A DNA stretch of 31,252 nt from Sperchopsis tessellata. Lineage: Eukaryota > Arthropoda > Insecta > Coleoptera > Hydrophilidae. The translations under genes and the position numbers were made by a program. The stretch covers positions 1 through 31,252 of the forward strand of contig JAWQRN010000334.1 in the NCBI GenBank assembly GCA_033557685.1. Reading direction: 5' to 3'. Below the pieces are notes generated by a model that saw nothing but the letters and a program-made list of their open reading frames with translations, was not told where the DNA came from and did no database searches. Shown in pieces: positions 30,481 through 31,252 of the stretch; positions within the stretch are counted from its first letter, which is position 1, and each line of letters begins with the position of its first letter.

Positions 30481-30642
30481 ACGCCTTGTTTGTATCTCGT
30501 CAGCATTCTTAATTGCATTTTCTAATTTGTCAGGGTCTCTATTATAAACAGCGTCAGATATTTCAAGTGGTATCATGAATTTGATAAGTGTGCGTTTTCT
30601 TAACAATTCTGTCTCTAAAATTTTATTTGCATTATTTATCAA
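30481..30642 (-). pseudogene. Gag-like C-terminal capsid fragment (tentative)
   Basis: A minus-strand frame (30642-30421) reads LLRKRTLIKFMIPLEISDAV, then YNRDPDKLENAIKNADEIQ. The pattern of a capsid-end helix with 'L...F...L...I..AV..R.P..LE.AI..A.EI' is common to gypsy-type gag proteins, so I read it as gag. It abuts the integrase linker at about 30480 with no protease, RT or RNase H between, which would mean an internal deletion of about 2-3 kb. An alternative is that it is part of the integrase N-terminus, but no HHCC residues are visible. Confidence 0.4.
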
Positions 30643-31208
30643 ATGAATTTTTGAAATAATGACTATGTAGCATTCCAGAAAACTGACTTAATTAAAGTTG
30701 AACATTTCTGAAAATATTAAAGAAACAAGTGAGTTCGGTTGCCTATACAACAGAACAGGACGATCGAGCGAAGGAAGGAGAAATTTGTCATTTCCCTAAA
30801 ATAGATTGACGGCAACGGCCTTCTTGAATAAACCATGAACCGAAACGGTCGCTATTTCGATATAAAAGTAAAAAGTGAATTTTAATAAATCGAACAAAAA
30901 TCAGGGTATAAAATAATAGGCATCACAATACGAATCAACATTGAATAATTGTGCACCGAAATTCGGAATAATTATAACTTAAGAACAATATAAATAAATA
31001 AAACTTAAGTCTGTACATTTTTTAGATAATTTGTTAATTGATAGGATACAATACAGATCTGGTTTTTTAGTTAAATTTATTAATATAATATAGACAAGGT
31101 ATATTATATAGTGTCGATTAAGAACTAATTTTGGTTGATTAATAAATGTCTTTTTTTGTTGTATTTTTGTAAACAACTATATATTAGCTAATAAAATGCT
31201 ACAATTCA

Positions 31209-31214
<6 letters not shown>
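30643..31214. other. AT-rich stretch without recognised gene
   Basis: A plus-strand CGATATAAAAG (about 30858-30868) is followed 20 nt later by AATAAAT, which could be the TATA and poly(A) words of an LTR, but there is no partner copy. A 65-codon minus-strand frame at 30979-31176 has no family motif and is considered chance. Confidence 0.25.

Positions 31215-31245
<31 letters not shown>
31215..31245. repeat. (TA)n microsatellite
   Basis: A run of about 15 TA units at the window end. Confidence 0.95.
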
Positions 31246-31251
<6 letters not shown>

Positions 31252-31252
31252 T

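Noticed and set aside
1..31252. CRISPR array or bacterial operon
   Set aside because: The tandem repeats have monomers of 154-174 bp without repeat-spacer alternation, and all genes found are eukaryotic transposon families.

Overview
The window looks like AT-rich, repeat-dense nuclear DNA from an arthropod, most likely an insect. No intact host gene is visible. Every coding stretch I can recognise is a decayed mobile element, with in-frame stops and frameshifts every few tens of codons. The family mix supports an insect: Jockey- and I-clade LINEs, Mdg-type Ty3/gypsy elements, errantivirus-like integrase and env, PIF/Harbinger, pogo, and a MULE-like transposon. I cannot name a species, and no bacterial operon, CRISPR array or rRNA gene is seen.

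Layout. At 340-870 lies a pogo/Tigger-type remnant (minus). At 1876-4030 is a Jockey-clade LINE (plus) with ORF1, endonuclease and RT remnants. At 4160-4290 there is a hammerhead-like motif behind the RNase H end of a second LINE (4285-4741, minus). A Ty3/gypsy pol 3' half (plus) occupies 4747-6360, with a possible LTR start near 7312. A second gypsy-like gag-protease remnant lies at 7900-9220 (minus). A PIF/Harbinger element follows: a Myb/SANT-like gene (plus, about 9650) converging on a HARBI1-like transposase (minus, 10985-12291). That transposase is split by about 700 bp of GAAAACCGCGGTTTTC-rich repeat. A coiled-coil gag-like remnant is at 12545-13265 (minus). A nearly complete I-clade LINE runs from 18091 down to 13891. 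An R2/R4-like RT fragment sits at 18475-18990 (minus).

The most interesting unit is at 19040-27290. A tandem array of about 174-bp monomers (19040-20660) is followed by a decayed gene (20963-23443) that reads, in order, a MULE-like DDE transposase core, a YqaJ-type exonuclease and a Ulp1/C48 cysteine protease. A second tandem family (about 154 bp) comes next, interrupted by a Jockey LINE and a tRNA-like sequence. The unit closes with the same 174-bp family in inverted orientation (26770-27285). Inverted terminal arrays of tandem repeats around a transposase gene resemble Foldback (FB-NOF) elements. The domain combination is unusual.

To the right are the endonuclease/linker part of another LINE (28690 down to 27600) and an internally deleted errantivirus-like provirus (30642 down to 28895). 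The latter keeps gag-like, integrase and env remnants but no visible protease or RT. The window ends in a (TA)n microsatellite. The genes do not form a pathway: this is a nested graveyard of elements.
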